DNA of 64,000 bases from assembly GCA_022842065.1 (NCBI GenBank), contig JALHQH010000049.1, forward strand, positions 26,692-90,691. The letters run 5' to 3'. The stretch comes from Caldilineaceae bacterium. Lineage in GTDB: Bacteria; Chloroflexota; Anaerolineae; Caldilineales; Caldilineaceae. Positions within the stretch are counted from its first letter, which is position 1; the number at the start of each line of letters is the position of its first letter. Position numbers and translations under genes: made by a program. Positions 23,319 to 34,462 of this stretch are shown here, piece by piece. A model generated the notes under the pieces. The model made no database searches. It was not told where the DNA came from and worked only from the letters and a program-made list of their open reading frames with translations.

Positions 23319-24839
23319 TTACGACGTTTGGATAATTTCAGCGACGATCGTATCCATGCCAACCGCGCGGCTGCCTTTGACCAGGACGAGATCATCCTGC
23401 CGCACATGCGTTTTGATGAGGGCAATGGCCGCTTCGTGATCAGGCAACAAATGGGCCTGCGCGGTGGGCAGCCCTACGCTGACCGCCTCTTCACCAATCT
23501 CACGGCCAAGTTCGCCGACAGTAATCAACAGATCGACAACATCAGCCGCGCGACGGCCAACCAGTTTGTGCCCTTCATCAGTATATTGTCCCAATTCCAA
23601 CATATCACCCAGGACAGCCACTCGGCGGCCCTGCCGCTGTGGCTCTAGATCCGCCAACAGATTAAGCGCTGCAATGGTACTAGCGGGGCTGGCATTATAG
23701 GTGTCATCGACAACGGTGCAGCCATTGATCCCAGGGACCACCACCAACCGCACCTGGCCCGGCATACTCTGCATACCCCGGACGATCTCTTCCCAACTTA
23801 GCCCTTCGACCAATCCCAGCGCCGCTGCACGCAGGGCCGTATGGACGCTATGACGCCCCAACAAAGGCACCCGCATGTGGAGCGACTCCACCTTGCCGCT
23901 CTCTGGTTGGCGGTAGTGGAAGCGGAAGCGAATCCCTTCCAGCCCGGCGCTGGTGATCTCATCTGCCCACAGATCGGCTTCCGGGGTCAGCCCATAACGA
24001 AAGATCCGAGCCTTGGTGAGGTCTGCCATGGCGCGCACCCGTTCATCATCCCAGTTGAGAATGGCAACACCGCCGTCCGCAGCGCTAGGCAGGGCTTCGA
24101 CCAATTCGGCCTTGGCCTGAGCAATCCGTTCCAATGTGCCCAGCCGCTCGAGATGACTTGGCCCAACGTTAGTAATAATTCCGACATGGGGTCGCGCCAG
24201 AGTACAGAGGGTGCGAATCTCACCAAGATCGTACATCCCCATTTCCAGCACGGCCCGTTCATGTTGCCAACCAAGGCCGAGCAAAGTGAAGGGTAACCCT
24301 TGTTCGCTGTTGAGGCTGCCGCGGTTATGTAATGTGTTGTAATGCTGTTGCAACACGACGGCGACCAGCTCTTTGGTGCTGGTTTTGCCCACGCTGCCCG
24401 TAATGGCGACCACCCGCAAATCGGGGCGGCAACAATGTAAGCGCTGAAAGGCACCAATTTTTTGTAGCGCCGTGGTCGAACTATCGACGATGTAGGCCAA
24501 CGCCGTTTGGGGTTGATAGCGATCCGAAAGTTTGGCGGTTGTCTCCCAGCGCCCGGTGGTACAGTCAATTACTTCCGCACCGTGGGCCTGCGCTTGGGCG
24601 CGCCCCTGTTCTTCACAGATAATTGCCTGTGCACCCCGTTGTAAAGCGTCGCCAATAAAAAAGTGGCCGTCGGTATGGCGGCCGGCAAAGGCGACAAAGA
24701 GATCACCCGCCGATGTATCGCGATTGTCGAGCAAAGCATGGCGAATTGGCGTCGCCGGCAAGACCAGCGGTGGAATCTGCCCAGTCAATGCCTGCCAGAG
24801 TGTATGTTGGGTAATCTGTGTTGCGATAACAGGACGCAT
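23319..24839 (-). CDS. murF: UDP-N-acetylmuramoyl-tripeptide--D-alanyl-D-alanine ligase
   Basis: Adds the D-Ala-D-Ala dipeptide made by Ddl. P-loop [12 protein letters not shown] near residue 148, [17 protein letters not shown], and C-terminal [13 protein letters not shown] 24839 follows GGAG. The Y-N-A-S-P motif and the G-x-Y-x-x-G-E-I motif separate MurF from MurE. murE, usually just upstream, is absent here. Confidence 0.96.
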   Translation of the reverse strand: MRPVIATQITQHTLWQALTGQIPPLVLPATPIRHALLDNRDTSAGDLFVAFAGRHTDGHFFIGDALQRGAQAIICEEQGRAQAQAHGAEVIDCTTGRWETTAKLSDRYQPQTALAYIVDSSTTALQKIGAFQRLHCCRPDLRVVAITGSVGKTSTKELVAVVLQQHYNTLHNRGSLNSEQGLPFTLLGLGWQHERAVLEMGMYDLGEIRTLCTLARPHVGIITNVGPSHLERLGTLERIAQAKAELVEALPSAADGGVAILNWDDERVRAMADLTKARIFRYGLTPEADLWADEITSAGLEGIRFRFHYRQPESGKVESLHMRVPLLGRHSVHTALRAAALGLVEGLSWEEIVRGMQSMPGQVRLVVVPGINGCTVVDDTYNASPASTIAALNLLADLEPQRQGRRVAVLGDMLELGQYTDEGHKLVGRRAADVVDLLITVGELGREIGEEAVSVGLPTAQAHLLPDHEAAIALIKTHVRQDDLVLVKGSRAVGMDTIVAEIIQTS

Positions 24840-24862
24840 GGTACTCCAAAGGATCGGACAGT

Positions 24863-24945
24863 AGTAGAACAGTAAATCGGTAAATCGGTAAATCGGTAAA
24901 TCGGTAGAATGTTACTGATTTACCGATTTACCGATTTACCGGACA
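24863..24945. repeat. CGGTAAAT array in inverted halves between murF and ftsI
   Basis: Four units in one orientation (24871-24906) and three complementary units (24916-24941) around a short spacer, so the array folds as a hairpin. The ftsI stop codon TAA (read CGG-TAA-AT) is part of the first unit. Confidence 0.85.
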
Positions 24946-26810
24946 ACAGCCACCTGATCGCGAATCTCATCCGGTGGGATGTTCAGATGTTCAAAGAGCC
25001 GCCGTGAAACCTGGGCAAAGACAGGGGCGGCGGTATAGGCGGCCCATTGGCTGATGGCAAAATCTGGCTCATCAAGCTTGACCAGCACCACAAATTTGGG
25101 ATCATTTGCCGGGGCAAAGCCAACAAAGCTCACAATTGTGGCATCTTCCCGGTAACCTTCTGGACTAGGAATCTGGGCCGTACCACTTTTGCCGGCCACG
25201 GTCCAACCAGGGACAAGCGCAGCCTTGTTGCCAGTGTTTACGGTGTAGATCATCATTTCGGTCAAGTCGGCGGCGGATTGTGGGCTCATCACCGTGCGCA
25301 CCACGGTCGGCTTGGTATAGAGCACGTTACCATCCTCGATACGCGCCTGCACCAGGTAAGGCCGCATGAGCGTCCCCCCATTGGCAATGGCACAGACCGC
25401 ATTCGCCATCTGTAAGGGTGTGACAGCCAAGCCTTGGCCAAAACTATTCGTGCCCAGATCCGATTGACTCCACAACTCATTGCCCGGTGTCTTCAGTAGA
25501 CCGGCCACCTCATCGGCGAGATCGACTTCGGTGCGGGTACCAAAGCCAAAGCGACGCACATACCGATAGAAGTCATCACTGCCCATGCGATCGGCCACCT
25601 GCGCGGTGACGACGTTGAGAGACTTGGCCAGGGCATCTTCCACCGTAACTTGACCATTGGCCGTGCGACTGCTGTTATAGATAGTGCGCTGACCGACAAC
25701 AATATAACCGTCGTCGGTGAAGACCGTGGTCGGCGTGATGACGCCCGTGTCAAGGCCACCGGCCATGGTAATCAGCTTAAACACAGAGCCTGGCTCAAAG
25801 AGCGCGCTCACCGAGGGATTGGGATAACGCGCAACATCAACATTGCCACTCTGGCGCTGGTTTGGATCATAGTCAGGCCAATTCGCCAGCCCGAGAATGG
25901 CACCGGTCTGCGGCTCCATTACAATGATCGAACCGGTTTTAGCGCGATATTTGGCAATCGCCTCGCGCAATTCTTCCTCAATAATCCATTGAATCGACCG
26001 ATCGAAGGTCAGCACCAGATCGCGGCCCGCAACCGAAGGCAGATAGCGACGGGTCTTGGTGGGTAGTGATTCGAAGGGTTTGATATCCCGTTCTAAGAGC
26101 CCAACACTGCTATTTAGAAAATTGTCATAATACTCTTCGACCCCATAGACGCCATAGGAGTCGGCGTGTGTAAAGCCCACCAAGTGGCTGGCCAGTGAAT
26201 TTTGGGGATAGAAACGATCAGGCACCGGTCGCACATTCAGATAGCGCAAAGGGGTGGCCGGATTCGCGGCTGTTTCTTGGGCGAGAAAGTCGAGCAACTG
26301 GTTACCCAAGGCTAGGTCCAGCCGTTTCACCAATTCAATATAGGCAAAACTTTTGTATTCAACGAGCATGGTCTGGCTTTCCGCCACTGGCAGGCCAATG
26401 ACCCGCGCCAGCGTCTGCGCCACCGACAGCCGCTCCGCATCAGTTTTGAGATCTTTGGGCGAGGCCACCACCTGATAGAAGAAACGATCAGCGGCTAAGA
26501 GTTCACCATCGCGATCCACAATCGTGCCGCGCGCCGGCTGTAGCAGTTGTGCGCTAGCGGTCAGTGGACTTTCGGCCTGTTGCACCACCTGATAAATAAC
26601 CAGGCGGAGCAACACGACGGCCATCAACACGATCAAACCAAGGGCCAGCAAGCCAAACCGCCAGACACGCCGCGCCTGCTGTTCCACCCCTGGCGCAGCC
26701 GTTGCCGGCTCCCCCATTGGCGGCAAGGTCGAAGGACGCGGCATCACCAACGTAGAGTTTGGTGTCGCATTTTGCGGCATGGTGGGTAATCGTTGCTCTG
26801 TCATTCTCAT
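24936..26810 (-). CDS. ftsI: Septal penicillin-binding protein (FtsI/PBP2B type transpeptidase)
   Basis: Class B PBP of 624 aa that cross-links septal peptidoglycan with FtsW. N-terminal Pro-rich cytoplasmic part, one membrane helix (F-G-L-L-A-L-G-L-I-V-L-M-A-V) near residues 52-70, a dimerisation domain with R-G-T-I-V-D-R, then the transpeptidase: S-V-F-K active site (after F-E-P-G), S-L-N, and K-S-G-T-A. No PASTA domains. It overlaps the upstream ftsL-like gene by one base (TAATG), pointing to translational coupling. Its TAA stop lies within the simple-repeat array. Confidence 0.95.
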   Translation of the reverse strand: MRMTEQRLPTMPQNATPNSTLVMPRPSTLPPMGEPATAAPGVEQQARRVWRFGLLALGLIVLMAVVLLRLVIYQVVQQAESPLTASAQLLQPARGTIVDRDGELLAADRFFYQVVASPKDLKTDAERLSVAQTLARVIGLPVAESQTMLVEYKSFAYIELVKRLDLALGNQLLDFLAQETAANPATPLRYLNVRPVPDRFYPQNSLASHLVGFTHADSYGVYGVEEYYDNFLNSSVGLLERDIKPFESLPTKTRRYLPSVAGRDLVLTFDRSIQWIIEEELREAIAKYRAKTGSIIVMEPQTGAILGLANWPDYDPNQRQSGNVDVARYPNPSVSALFEPGSVFKLITMAGGLDTGVITPTTVFTDDGYIVVGQRTIYNSSRTANGQVTVEDALAKSLNVVTAQVADRMGSDDFYRYVRRFGFGTRTEVDLADEVAGLLKTPGNELWSQSDLGTNSFGQGLAVTPLQMANAVCAIANGGTLMRPYLVQARIEDGNVLYTKPTVVRTVMSPQSAADLTEMMIYTVNTGNKAALVPGWTVAGKSGTAQIPSPEGYREDATIVSFVGFAPANDPKFVVLVKLDEPDFAISQWAAYTAAPVFAQVSRRLFEHLNIPPDEIRDQVAVVR

Positions 26811-27370
26811 TAATCACGATCAGGGTTGACGGCAGTTTGGGCATCAAGGTTAGGTGATGCAGCCGATAGCGCATTGGCAGACAGGTCGGCAGCTAATGGG
26901 ATAGCCATGAGCGGTTGAATTACATAGCGCCGCTCAAAAACCGGTTCATAGCCGGCGGCGAGTGCCCGCTCCTGCATGCGGGATAGGGTGGTTTCCTGGC
27001 TAATCGCCCAGATTAAGGTTGTCGATTCACGGCGAATGGTCCGGTACTCGACATCCAACTGTTGCAGTTCAATCCGGCTTTCCAAGATGTTGATGGCCAG
27101 CAAAAGATGAAGGACCAGACCACCACAGATGACTGTTATCGCCAGCAAAAAGAGTACAAAAGCACGTGCGGTATCCGGCAGGCGCAAGGTGCGGGCAAGC
27201 AGTTGCCAGCTGCCATAGTTCGACGGTTCCACGGCGGCAAGTGTGCCAGTGGCCCGTTGCCCTGCTGGGCCACGCAGCGAGCGGGCGAGGCCTGCAGGTA
27301 CAGCGCTCGAAATGGAAGTCGAAAGAGAGGAAGAGATCGTCTGATTGCGTAACATAGATTGAGTCATCCA
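26810..27370 (-). CDS. ftsL: FtsL-like bitopic division protein
   Basis: A short membrane protein: a polar Ser/Ala-rich N-terminal part, one hydrophobic helix (F-V-L-F-L-L-A-I-T-V-I-C-G-G-L-V-L-H), then I-L-E-S-R-I-E-L-Q-Q-L, a heptad-like coiled coil typical of FtsL/FtsB septum proteins. The identity is by plan and by place (between rsmH and ftsI); sequence is poorly conserved in this family. The start is uncertain: the frame opens at TTG 27475, but ATG 27370 is a reasonable start of 186 aa; neither has a good Shine-Dalgarno. The stop shares one base with the ftsI start. Confidence 0.75.
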   Translation of the reverse strand, partial: WMTQSMLRNQTISSSLSTSISSAVPAGLARSLRGPAGQRATGTLAAVEPSNYGSWQLLARTLRLPDTARAFVLFLLAITVICGGLVLHLLLAINILESRIELQQLDVEYRTIRRESTTLIWAISQETTLSRMQERALAAGYEPVFERRYVIQPLMAIPLAADLSANALSAASPNLDAQTAVNPDRD

Positions 27371-27513
27371 CTTGGGTAATTGATCCGACTGTATTGGCGC
27401 AACGTCATAGTAACCGTGGGGGATGGGCTGCGACGAAATCAGTAAAAAGGGCATACAAATTGCAATTGTATTCAAAACGCCGAGCGAGTTAGCGTTTTCA
27501 AAGCAACCGCACT

Positions 27514-28476
27514 TTAGCGTTTTTGTGCAATGCGTAATTTGGCCGAGCGACTACGGGGGTTGGTGGCGCTTTCCGTTTCTGACGCAACAATTGGTTTGCG
27601 CGTGATCAGCTCCAATTGAGCCGTACGTTCATAGCCCCCTTGGGGCAACAACTTATTGGGCACAAAAGTACGTGCCTCTTGCTGCATCCACTGTTTGACA
27701 ATACGATCTTCCAAACTATGGAAGCTAATCACCGCTAATCGTCCACCAGGTTTAAGCAATTGCAATGCTTGTGGCAACACCCGCTCTAATTGCGTCAGCT
27801 CCTCATTCACAGCAATCCGCAGCGCTTGAAAGGTGCGGGTGGCCGGGTGAATACGGCTGCCCTTACGACCGCCTACGGCTTGTTCAATCGCCGCCGCCAG
27901 CGCGCCGGTGGTGACAAACGGTCGGCGTTGGACCAAGTATCGCGCAATTTTTCGACTTAACCGTTCTTCCCCGTAGCGATAAATCAAGTCGGCCACTTCC
28001 TGTTCTGGCCACTGATTGACGATATCAGCGGCACTCAAGCCTTGCGTTGGGTCAAAACGCATATCCAGGGGACCATCTTGCCCAAAAGAAAAACCGCGTT
28101 CGGGTGTTTCCAGTTGAAAGCTGCTTAAACCAAGGTCAAGTAAAATCGCATCAACAGCCGCAAAGCCATGTTGTGTGGCAAGAGTCGCCAGGTTACCAAA
28201 ATTGCCTTGGACCAGGCTCAATCGTGCGGTTGCAATGGCCGCTGCTAATGTAAGCGTTACACGCCGAATTGCCGCCGGGTCGGCATCAAGCCCTAACACT
28301 CGACCAGTGGGGGCGGTATGGGCAAGCAATGCGGCTGTATGGCCGCCCCCGCCCAATGTCCCATCGATCACCAGTAGCCCTGGGCTAAGCGCCAATCCGG
28401 CGAGCACTTCGTCGAGCAACACAGGGATATGGCCAGCCTGTTCTGGATCGGCGGCGATGTTGTCAAAATGATCCAT
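27514..28476 (-). CDS. rsmH: 16S rRNA (cytosine(1402)-N(4))-methyltransferase
   Basis: SAM-dependent methylation of C1402 in 16S r[13 protein letters not shown] near residue 41, [22 protein letters not shown], and [13 protein letters not shown]. 320 aa, the normal length. Formerly mraW; its place just after mraZ is the classical start of the dcw cluster, though a 529-bp gap separates them here. Confidence 0.97.
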   Translation of the reverse strand: MDHFDNIAADPEQAGHIPVLLDEVLAGLALSPGLLVIDGTLGGGGHTAALLAHTAPTGRVLGLDADPAAIRRVTLTLAAAIATARLSLVQGNFGNLATLATQHGFAAVDAILLDLGLSSFQLETPERGFSFGQDGPLDMRFDPTQGLSAADIVNQWPEQEVADLIYRYGEERLSRKIARYLVQRRPFVTTGALAAAIEQAVGGRKGSRIHPATRTFQALRIAVNEELTQLERVLPQALQLLKPGGRLAVISFHSLEDRIVKQWMQQEARTFVPNKLLPQGGYERTAQLELITRKPIVASETESATNPRSRSAKLRIAQKR

Positions 28477-29005
28477 GGTTTTAGCTGCCAGATCTCAAAT
28501 AAACAGACGCTTTTTTCGTACTTTTTGCCTAAGAATTAAGAGCTTTTTTATAACATTGTCTTTTATTTTCAAATCAAGTACAAGAAAGTTTATGTAGCTT
28601 TTTGGAAGCTATTTAAATGCTTTCTATAAGCTCAATAATAACTTAAATAATTGTAAATACAAATAAAAAAGACGCTATTGAAACAGATTAAACTTGCTTT
28701 TTCTTACATTTTTTACTGCTAATTACTCGAGTAAACATCTATTTTCACAATGGTTTTAGACGCTATAACGAGCGGTTTTGAGCGAAAAATATAAGCAATA
28801 TTGCTTATATTTTCACGCTTTTGCGTTACTAAATCTATGCTTTTAAGTCAAAATTAAAGCAACTTTCTAAATAGAAAGAGTAACTATCTATAGCTTTTTA
28901 CAGCGCTATCTAGAAGATACTAAGCAGTAAACTAACTGCTGAATTAACGAATTAATATAGATTTTTTCTGACTTAGAAACAACTAATAATTGCCTATCTA
29001 CCGAC
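28477..29005. other. 529-bp very AT-rich gap inside the dcw cluster start
   Basis: No ORF is credible. The stretch is strikingly AT-rich next to its neighbours and holds a perfect 28-bp palindrome AAAATATAAGCAAT/ATTGCTTATATTTT near 28786-28813 and several recurring AGCTTTTT/AGCGCT words. It might contain a second promoter for rsmH-ftsI or a structured mRNA spacer; neither can be shown. Confidence 0.6.
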
Positions 29006-29440
29006 TTAGATATTGAGCGCAGCAAAGAAATCTTGGTCAAACTCACCGCTATCTAATGGCTGTAAAACCTTTTCGTCCCAAAGGGTTGGACGCCACAATT
29101 CGACAAAGGTATTAACACCGGCGACGATGATGTCGGCTTCGATCTGGGCAAACTCCCGTAGCCGTTGACTCAACAAGATCCGACCTTGTCGATCAGGGGT
29201 GAGATCCTCAGCCGCGCTAAAGAAGGCACGGCGCAACTGCGCAGAACGGGGGTCCGCCAAGGGTAGGGCGCTAACCTTGGCGGCAATCTTTTCCCATTCG
29301 GGCATGGGAAAGACCAACAAACAGCGATCCATCGGGCTGCGCGTCACAACCAGGCCGCCATCCAACTGCTCCCGAAACTTAGCCGGGATCGTCAGGCGTC
29401 CTTTACTATCTAGTGTGTGCGCAAATTCGCCTAAAAACAT
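29006..29440 (-). CDS. mraZ: Transcriptional regulator MraZ
   Basis: DNA-binding AbrB-like protein that autoregulates the dcw cluster in other bacteria. The canonical N-terminus M-F-L-G-E-F-A-H-T-L-D-S-K-G-R fixes ATG 29440 (144 aa), although the frame opens 13 codons earlier. Two repeats of the D-x-x-x-R fold are visible (D-S-K-G-R-L-T-I-P and D-R-Q-G-R-I-L-L-S). First gene of the cluster, with a promoter at 29816-29844. No regular array of TGGGN boxes was seen. Confidence 0.95.
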   Translation of the reverse strand: MFLGEFAHTLDSKGRLTIPAKFREQLDGGLVVTRSPMDRCLLVFPMPEWEKIAAKVSALPLADPRSAQLRRAFFSAAEDLTPDRQGRILLSQRLREFAQIEADIIVAGVNTFVELWRPTLWDEKVLQPLDSGEFDQDFFAALNI

Positions 29441-29815
29441 GGCTACTGTTGACTCAGTGTTGCGGTTGATTACTTGCACATGAACACAAGCAATTGTTTA
29501 AACTTTTGTTGCAATTTACTACTTTAGCCGCTAGTTAGTCGTTAGCGACTGAGCAAGGCATCGAGTGACAGCTAAAGAACAAGCGCATTTATATTCGCTT
29601 GCCCTTTCGCGCAATAACTATCAGTTGGGTGCGATGATTAGCTGGAATGGGTAGCGCAAGAAGCGATCATGCCGTCAATAGATGCTCGTGATTGAGTGCT
29701 GATGATGGCAAAGCTAACTATCCCAAACGAACAATTTCAAACGCTGCCCCTGTAGAGTACGCAGCTTTTTACCTTTTTGTTCCACTTTGCCCCACTCTAC
29801 ACCACTTCGCGCCAC

Positions 29816-29844
29816 ATTATAACGAAATTTCCTTCCAATGTCTA
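29816..29844 (-). promoter_or_regulatory. dcw cluster promoter
   Basis: On the minus strand: TAGACA (29844-29839), 17-bp spacer, TATAAT (29821-29816). Start is expected near 29809, giving mraZ a ~370-nt leader. Confidence 0.75.
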
Positions 29845-29981
29845 GTCCCAACTTGTAAATGTTTGGGATATTTGGGATACGACATTACAATTTTGCTTAC
29901 AAAAATCTTTTATACTGAGCAAAGAGGCGCAGCCTAAGCCTTACGACTGCGGACAATCTTGTTGTTTTCATGATTTACTAT

Positions 29982-30010
29982 TTGACAAACTAAGCTTTAT
30001 GTAGTATTCT
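29982..30010 (+). promoter_or_regulatory. Distal rpoB-side promoter
   Basis: TTGACA (29982-29987), 17-bp spacer, TATTCT (30005-30010). Divergent from the mraZ promoter. Confidence 0.65.
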
Positions 30011-30017
30011 TTTCAAG

Positions 30018-30309
30018 TTCAGCTATTTGGCTTTCTCTGTTGCGATTAATGTAGGGTTAATGCTCATTTAATGCACCCCCATTAGTATTATGGTAGTTCT
30101 GTTAATAATATTAATGTTTCGCTTGCGCATTCATTCATTGACACAGCGATGCTAGACCTAGAGTGACGATAAGCCAAGGTATTAGGGCAGTCATTGGCAG
30201 CAGTATTAATTGGTACATTGTGACAAAAATTGGGATAAGGGGTAAATCAGGTTGCGTACGGGACGGGGTTGGAAAACAGCGAGTCCGGAACGCCGGCCTG
30301 ATTTTTTTT
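30018..30309 (+). ncRNA. Candidate ~290-nt small RNA or attenuated rpoB leader
   Basis: Begins at the 29982-30010 promoter and ends at the hairpin 30245-30309: AATCAGG/CCTGATT, then GCGT/ACGC, then GGAC/GTCC, separated by small internal loops, closed by an 18-nt loop and followed by T8. Because the left neighbour gene is on the other strand, this plus-strand terminator cannot serve it. No known RNA family recognised. Confidence 0.45.
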
Positions 30310-30466
30310 AAGGCAACAATTCAAACAAATCTTACTATTTAGAGAAAAACTTTCAATTGACCGGCTGCCATCGTGCGATAGCCAATTGATGCATTTCAGG
30401 AAGACACCAAATGGTGGGGGGCGAAAAGAGCAAGGTAGCTCTGGCAAAGCTCGCCATATGGGTGTC

Positions 30467-30494
30467 TTGTTGTCGTTTTTTCGGTGGTTATACT
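30467..30494 (+). promoter_or_regulatory. Proximal rpoB promoter
   Basis: TTGTTG (30467-30472), 16-bp spacer, TATACT (30489-30494); leader of ~80 nt with GAGGAG before rpoB. Confidence 0.55.
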
Positions 30495-30580
30495 CGCAGT
30501 TGTCATCAACTAATTCTCTGTGTACAGCACCACGGCTGATTGATGACAGCGCCAAGTATATGATGAGGAGTGAATGCTAG

Positions 30581-33500
30581 ATGATTTCAACCACGAATAG
30601 TGCAATGAGTACAAAGCGAGGCACTCGAACTACGCGTAAATCCTATGCGCGTACGCCCACCATCCTTGAACTGCCGCGCCTCACCGAGGTGCAATTACGC
30701 AGTTTTGACTGGTTTAAGGAGGAAGGGCTGCGCGAACTGTTCGATGAAATCTCACCAATTGTGAGCTTCAACAAAAATTTGGAGTTGCATTTTGGCGACT
30801 TCTATTTTGGGGAGCCCAAATACCCAGAGGATGAATGCCGCGAACGCGACATCACATTTTCTGCTCCCCTTTGGGTGAAGATCAAGCTGGTCAATCGCGA
30901 TACCGGCGAAATTAGTGAGCAGGAAGTCTTTATGGGTGACTTCCCGCTCATGACCGAGTCTGCTACCTTTGTGATCAATGGCAGTGAACGTGTGGTTGTG
31001 AGCCAGTTGATTCGTTCGCCAGGCGTCTATTTTACGGTTGAGGAAGATCGCAGCACCGGTCGTGAGTTGGCTGGTGGTAAATTGATCCCCAGCCGCGGGG
31101 CTTGGTTGGAATTTGAAACCAGCCGTCGCGATGTCGTCAGTGTCAAGGTCGACCGCAAACGCAAGTTGCCAGTCACCATTCTATTACGCGCCATCGGCTA
31201 TGGCACAGATGAATCGATCCGCGCCCTGTTTGCTGATGTGGATACCGATGTGGATCACCCGTACATCGAGGCAACGCTAGAGCGTGATACGACGAGCAAC
31301 CCGACCGACCATAACGAGAAGGGAGTCGATGATGCACTCCTTGAGTTTTACAAGAAGTTGCGCCCAGGTGATCCGCCGACCTTGGACAATGCCAAGAGCT
31401 TTGTCCAGAATCTCTTTTTCGTCTCACGCCGCTACGACATGGGACGCGTGGGGCGCTACAAAGTCAATCGGCGGCTAAGTATTACCACGCCGATTGAAAA
31501 TCGTGTCCTCACGAATGAGGATCTGGTCGCCGTCATTCGCCGCATCATCCAGATCAACAATGGCGAAGGGCGCCCCGATGATATCGATCATCTGGGCAAC
31601 CGCCGCATCAAAACCGTCGGCGAGTTGATTCAAAACCAGCTGCGTATTGGGCTGTTACGCATGGAACGGGTTGTGCGCGAGCGGATGTCGATCCGCGACC
31701 CCGACCAGATCACGCCGTTGAGTCTGATTAACATTCGACCCGTTGTTGCCGCCACCCGTGAGTTTTTTGGTGGCAGCCAGCTCAGCCAGTTCATGGACCA
31801 AACCAATCCGCTGGCCGAGCTGACCCACAAGCGCCGTTTAAGTGCATTGGGGCCTGGTGGTCTCCGCCGTGAACGTGCCGGCTTTGATGTTCGTGATGTT
31901 CACTTTAGTCACTATGGACGCATTTGCCCGATTGAAACCCCCGAAGGGCCGAACATCGGCTTGATCGGGTCCATGGCGAGCTTTGCCCGCGTCAATGAAT
32001 TTGGCTTTATTGAGACGCCCTATCGCCGGGTCTATAGCGAAATGGATCCCAGAGTTGAGGGATTGGTCGGCCACATGCTCAATGCTGATGTGGTTGATCC
32101 AAAGAGCGAAGAAGTCATCGCAACGCGCAATACGGTCGTTGACCAAGCCCTGGCAGACCAGATTAGCAAGTTGGGGCTAAAGACCGTCCGTGTCAAAGCG
32201 TTCGCTGGGCGTGATGTGATCTACCTGACCGCCGATGAGGACGAAGCAGCCTCCATTGCCCAGGCATCATCACAGCTGAATGTGATTGGTGAATTCCAGA
32301 ATCCACGCCCATCAGCGCGGCATGCCGAAGAATTTCTCTTTGAGCAAGCCGACCGCATTCGTTATATGGATGTGTCACCCAAGCAGATCGTCGGGGTCTC
32401 GGCGGCCTTGATTCCTTTCTTGGAACATGATGATGCCAACCGCGCGCTCATGGGCTCCAACATGCAACGCCAGGCCGTCCCGCTGGTCAAGCCGGATGCT
32501 CCTGTTGTCGGCACTGGCATGGAATACCAGGCTGCGATCGATTCGGGCCAGGTGGTGGTGGCAAAAAATGCCGGCGAAGTAGTCAGCGTCACCAGCAATG
32601 AAGTGATCGTCCAGGAAGCGGATGGTTCACGGCGGGTCTACCACTTGCGCAAATATAATCGCAGCAATCAGAGCACCTGTATTGACCAGCGCCCCAGTGT
32701 CTTCAAGGGCGATTATGTCGAAAAGGGTGGTGTATTAGGTGATAGTTCCAGCACCCAGGGTGGTGAATTAGCCCTGGGACAGAATGTCACCGTTGCCTAT
32801 ATGAGCTGGGAAGGTGGCAACTTTGAAGATGCCATTCTGGTCAGCGAACGGCTGGTCCAAGACGATAAATATACGTCGATCCATATTGAGAAGTATGAGA
32901 CGGATGCCCGCGAGACAAAACTAGGGCCAGAAGAGATCACACGCGATATTCCCAACGTCGGTGAAGATGCGCTGAAGGATTTGGACGAAGATGGCATTAT
33001 CCGCATTGGTGCCGAAGTGGTGCCTGGGGATATCCTGGTTGGCAAGATTACCCCCAAGGGTGAGACCGAACTGACACCCGAAGAGAAGCTATTGCGTGCC
33101 ATCTTTGGCGAGAAGGCGCGCGAGGTCAAAGATAGCTCACTGCGCCTACCCCATGGCGAACGTGGTAAAGTGGTCGATGTCAAGGTCTTTGACCGTGACG
33201 AACACCGCGACATGGCGGCCGGGGTCGAAAAAATTGTCACCGTCAGCATTGCCCAGCGCCGCCGGCTGACCGAAGGCGACAAAATGGCCGGTCGCCACGG
33301 CAATAAGGGTGTTATTTCCAAAGTCGTGCCGGTGGAAGATATGCCCTTCATGGAAGATGGCACGCCGGTTGACATTATCTTGAACCCCCTCGGTGTGCCA
33401 GGGCGTATGAACATCGGCCAGATTTTAGAAGCACACTTGGGTTGGGCCGCGATTCAGTTAGGTTTTATGGCCGAAACGCCCGTCTTTGACGGAGCCAAAG

Positions 33501-34462
33501 AACACGAAATTGAAGCTGAGTTGGCGCGAGCCTGGTTGATCGACCGGGCCTGGATTGAGGCCACCCGCAAAGCGTGGGAGATGATGAATTCGGCCGGTGT
33601 TGATGCACAGGAACTAGTCGATGACGATGATGCCCGGCGCGTCTATCTGCTGGAATGGTTAGAGCCGGCGGGCTTTGATCCAGAGAAAATTTATGAAGAT
33701 GAGACCTACGCCCGCCACTCTTGCCTGCAACAGTGGCTACGCGAAAGAGGCTACAATCCGGTCGAGATGATGCCGGCGAACTACGCCACGCACCGGGCAA
33801 CCAGCGAAGCCAATACAATGGTCCGTGAAGTTGCGCTGCGCGAATGGTTGCGCTATCACGGCAACGAGAACACCAGCCAGTTAACCGGTGACGCATTGGA
33901 CGAAGCCGCGCAGGCCTTTAGCGATGAGAGCGGCTGGCCAACACCCACCACGGGGAAACAACGACTTTACGACGGCAAAACTGGCGAAGCCTATGACTCA
34001 GCCGTCACGATCGGGGTCGTGCAAATGCTCAAGTTGCATCACCTGGTCGAAGACAAGGTCCATGCCCGGAGCACTGGTCCCTACAGCTTGGTTACGCAGC
34101 AACCGTTGGGTGGTAAGGCGCAGTTCGGTGGGCAACGCTTTGGGGAAATGGAAGTGTGGGCGTTGGAAGCTTATGGCGCCGCCCACATCCTGCAAGAAAT
34201 GCTCACGGTCAAATCCGACGATGTCAGTGGCCGTGTCAAAACCTATGAGGCGATTGTCAAGGGTGAGGAGATCCAGAGCCCTGGTGTGCCGGAAAGCTTC
34301 CGCGTGTTGGTCAAAGAGCTACAGAGCTTGGCCCTGGCGGTTGAAGTAATCAACGAGAAGAACGAAGTGATCCAGTTTGGCAAAGACGACACTGAAGATC
34401 GTCTACCCAAGCTTGGTTTCAGCCTAAACATTCCTAGCCCAATGGGTCGCAGTTCAGAATAG
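30581..34462 (+). CDS. rpoB: RNA polymerase beta subunit
   Basis: 1293 aa. Conserved blocks: the rifampicin region [25 protein letters not shown], the catalytic-site [10 protein letters not shown], and the C-terminal [15 protein letters not shown]. An insert of ~110 residues (about residues 985-1095) with W-L-R-E-R-G-Y-N and L-R-E-W-L-R-Y repeats sits between the flap-side region and the C-terminal clamp; it is not in E. coli at this place and looks lineage-specific. GAGGAG lies 10 nt before ATG 30581; a second ATG at 30605 lacks one. Ribosomal genes rplJL do not precede it here. Confidence 0.98.
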   Translation: MISTTNSAMSTKRGTRTTRKSYARTPTILELPRLTEVQLRSFDWFKEEGLRELFDEISPIVSFNKNLELHFGDFYFGEPKYPEDECRERDITFSAPLWVKIKLVNRDTGEISEQEVFMGDFPLMTESATFVINGSERVVVSQLIRSPGVYFTVEEDRSTGRELAGGKLIPSRGAWLEFETSRRDVVSVKVDRKRKLPVTILLRAIGYGTDESIRALFADVDTDVDHPYIEATLERDTTSNPTDHNEKGVDDALLEFYKKLRPGDPPTLDNAKSFVQNLFFVSRRYDMGRVGRYKVNRRLSITTPIENRVLTNEDLVAVIRRIIQINNGEGRPDDIDHLGNRRIKTVGELIQNQLRIGLLRMERVVRERMSIRDPDQITPLSLINIRPVVAATREFFGGSQLSQFMDQTNPLAELTHKRRLSALGPGGLRRERAGFDVRDVHFSHYGRICPIETPEGPNIGLIGSMASFARVNEFGFIETPYRRVYSEMDPRVEGLVGHMLNADVVDPKSEEVIATRNTVVDQALADQISKLGLKTVRVKAFAGRDVIYLTADEDEAASIAQASSQLNVIGEFQNPRPSARHAEEFLFEQADRIRYMDVSPKQIVGVSAALIPFLEHDDANRALMGSNMQRQAVPLVKPDAPVVGTGMEYQAAIDSGQVVVAKNAGEVVSVTSNEVIVQEADGSRRVYHLRKYNRSNQSTCIDQRPSVFKGDYVEKGGVLGDSSSTQGGELALGQNVTVAYMSWEGGNFEDAILVSERLVQDDKYTSIHIEKYETDARETKLGPEEITRDIPNVGEDALKDLDEDGIIRIGAEVVPGDILVGKITPKGETELTPEEKLLRAIFGEKAREVKDSSLRLPHGERGKVVDVKVFDRDEHRDMAAGVEKIVTVSIAQRRRLTEGDKMAGRHGNKGVISKVVPVEDMPFMEDGTPVDIILNPLGVPGRMNIGQILEAHLGWAAIQLGFMAETPVFDGAKEHEIEAELARAWLIDRAWIEATRKAWEMMNSAGVDAQELVDDDDARRVYLLEWLEPAGFDPEKIYEDETYARHSCLQQWLRERGYNPVEMMPANYATHRATSEANTMVREVALREWLRYHGNENTSQLTGDALDEAAQAFSDESGWPTPTTGKQRLYDGKTGEAYDSAVTIGVVQMLKLHHLVEDKVHARSTGPYSLVTQQPLGGKAQFGGQRFGEMEVWALEAYGAAHILQEMLTVKSDDVSGRVKTYEAIVKGEEIQSPGVPESFRVLVKELQSLALAVEVINEKNEVIQFGKDDTEDRLPKLGFSLNIPSPMGRSSE

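Noticed and set aside
24863..24945. CRISPR array
   Set aside because: Units are 8 bp without unique spacers and lie in inverted halves; no cas genes.
29441..29900. MraZ box array upstream of mraZ
   Set aside because: TGGGA words occur but not in the regular spacing expected on the proper strand.
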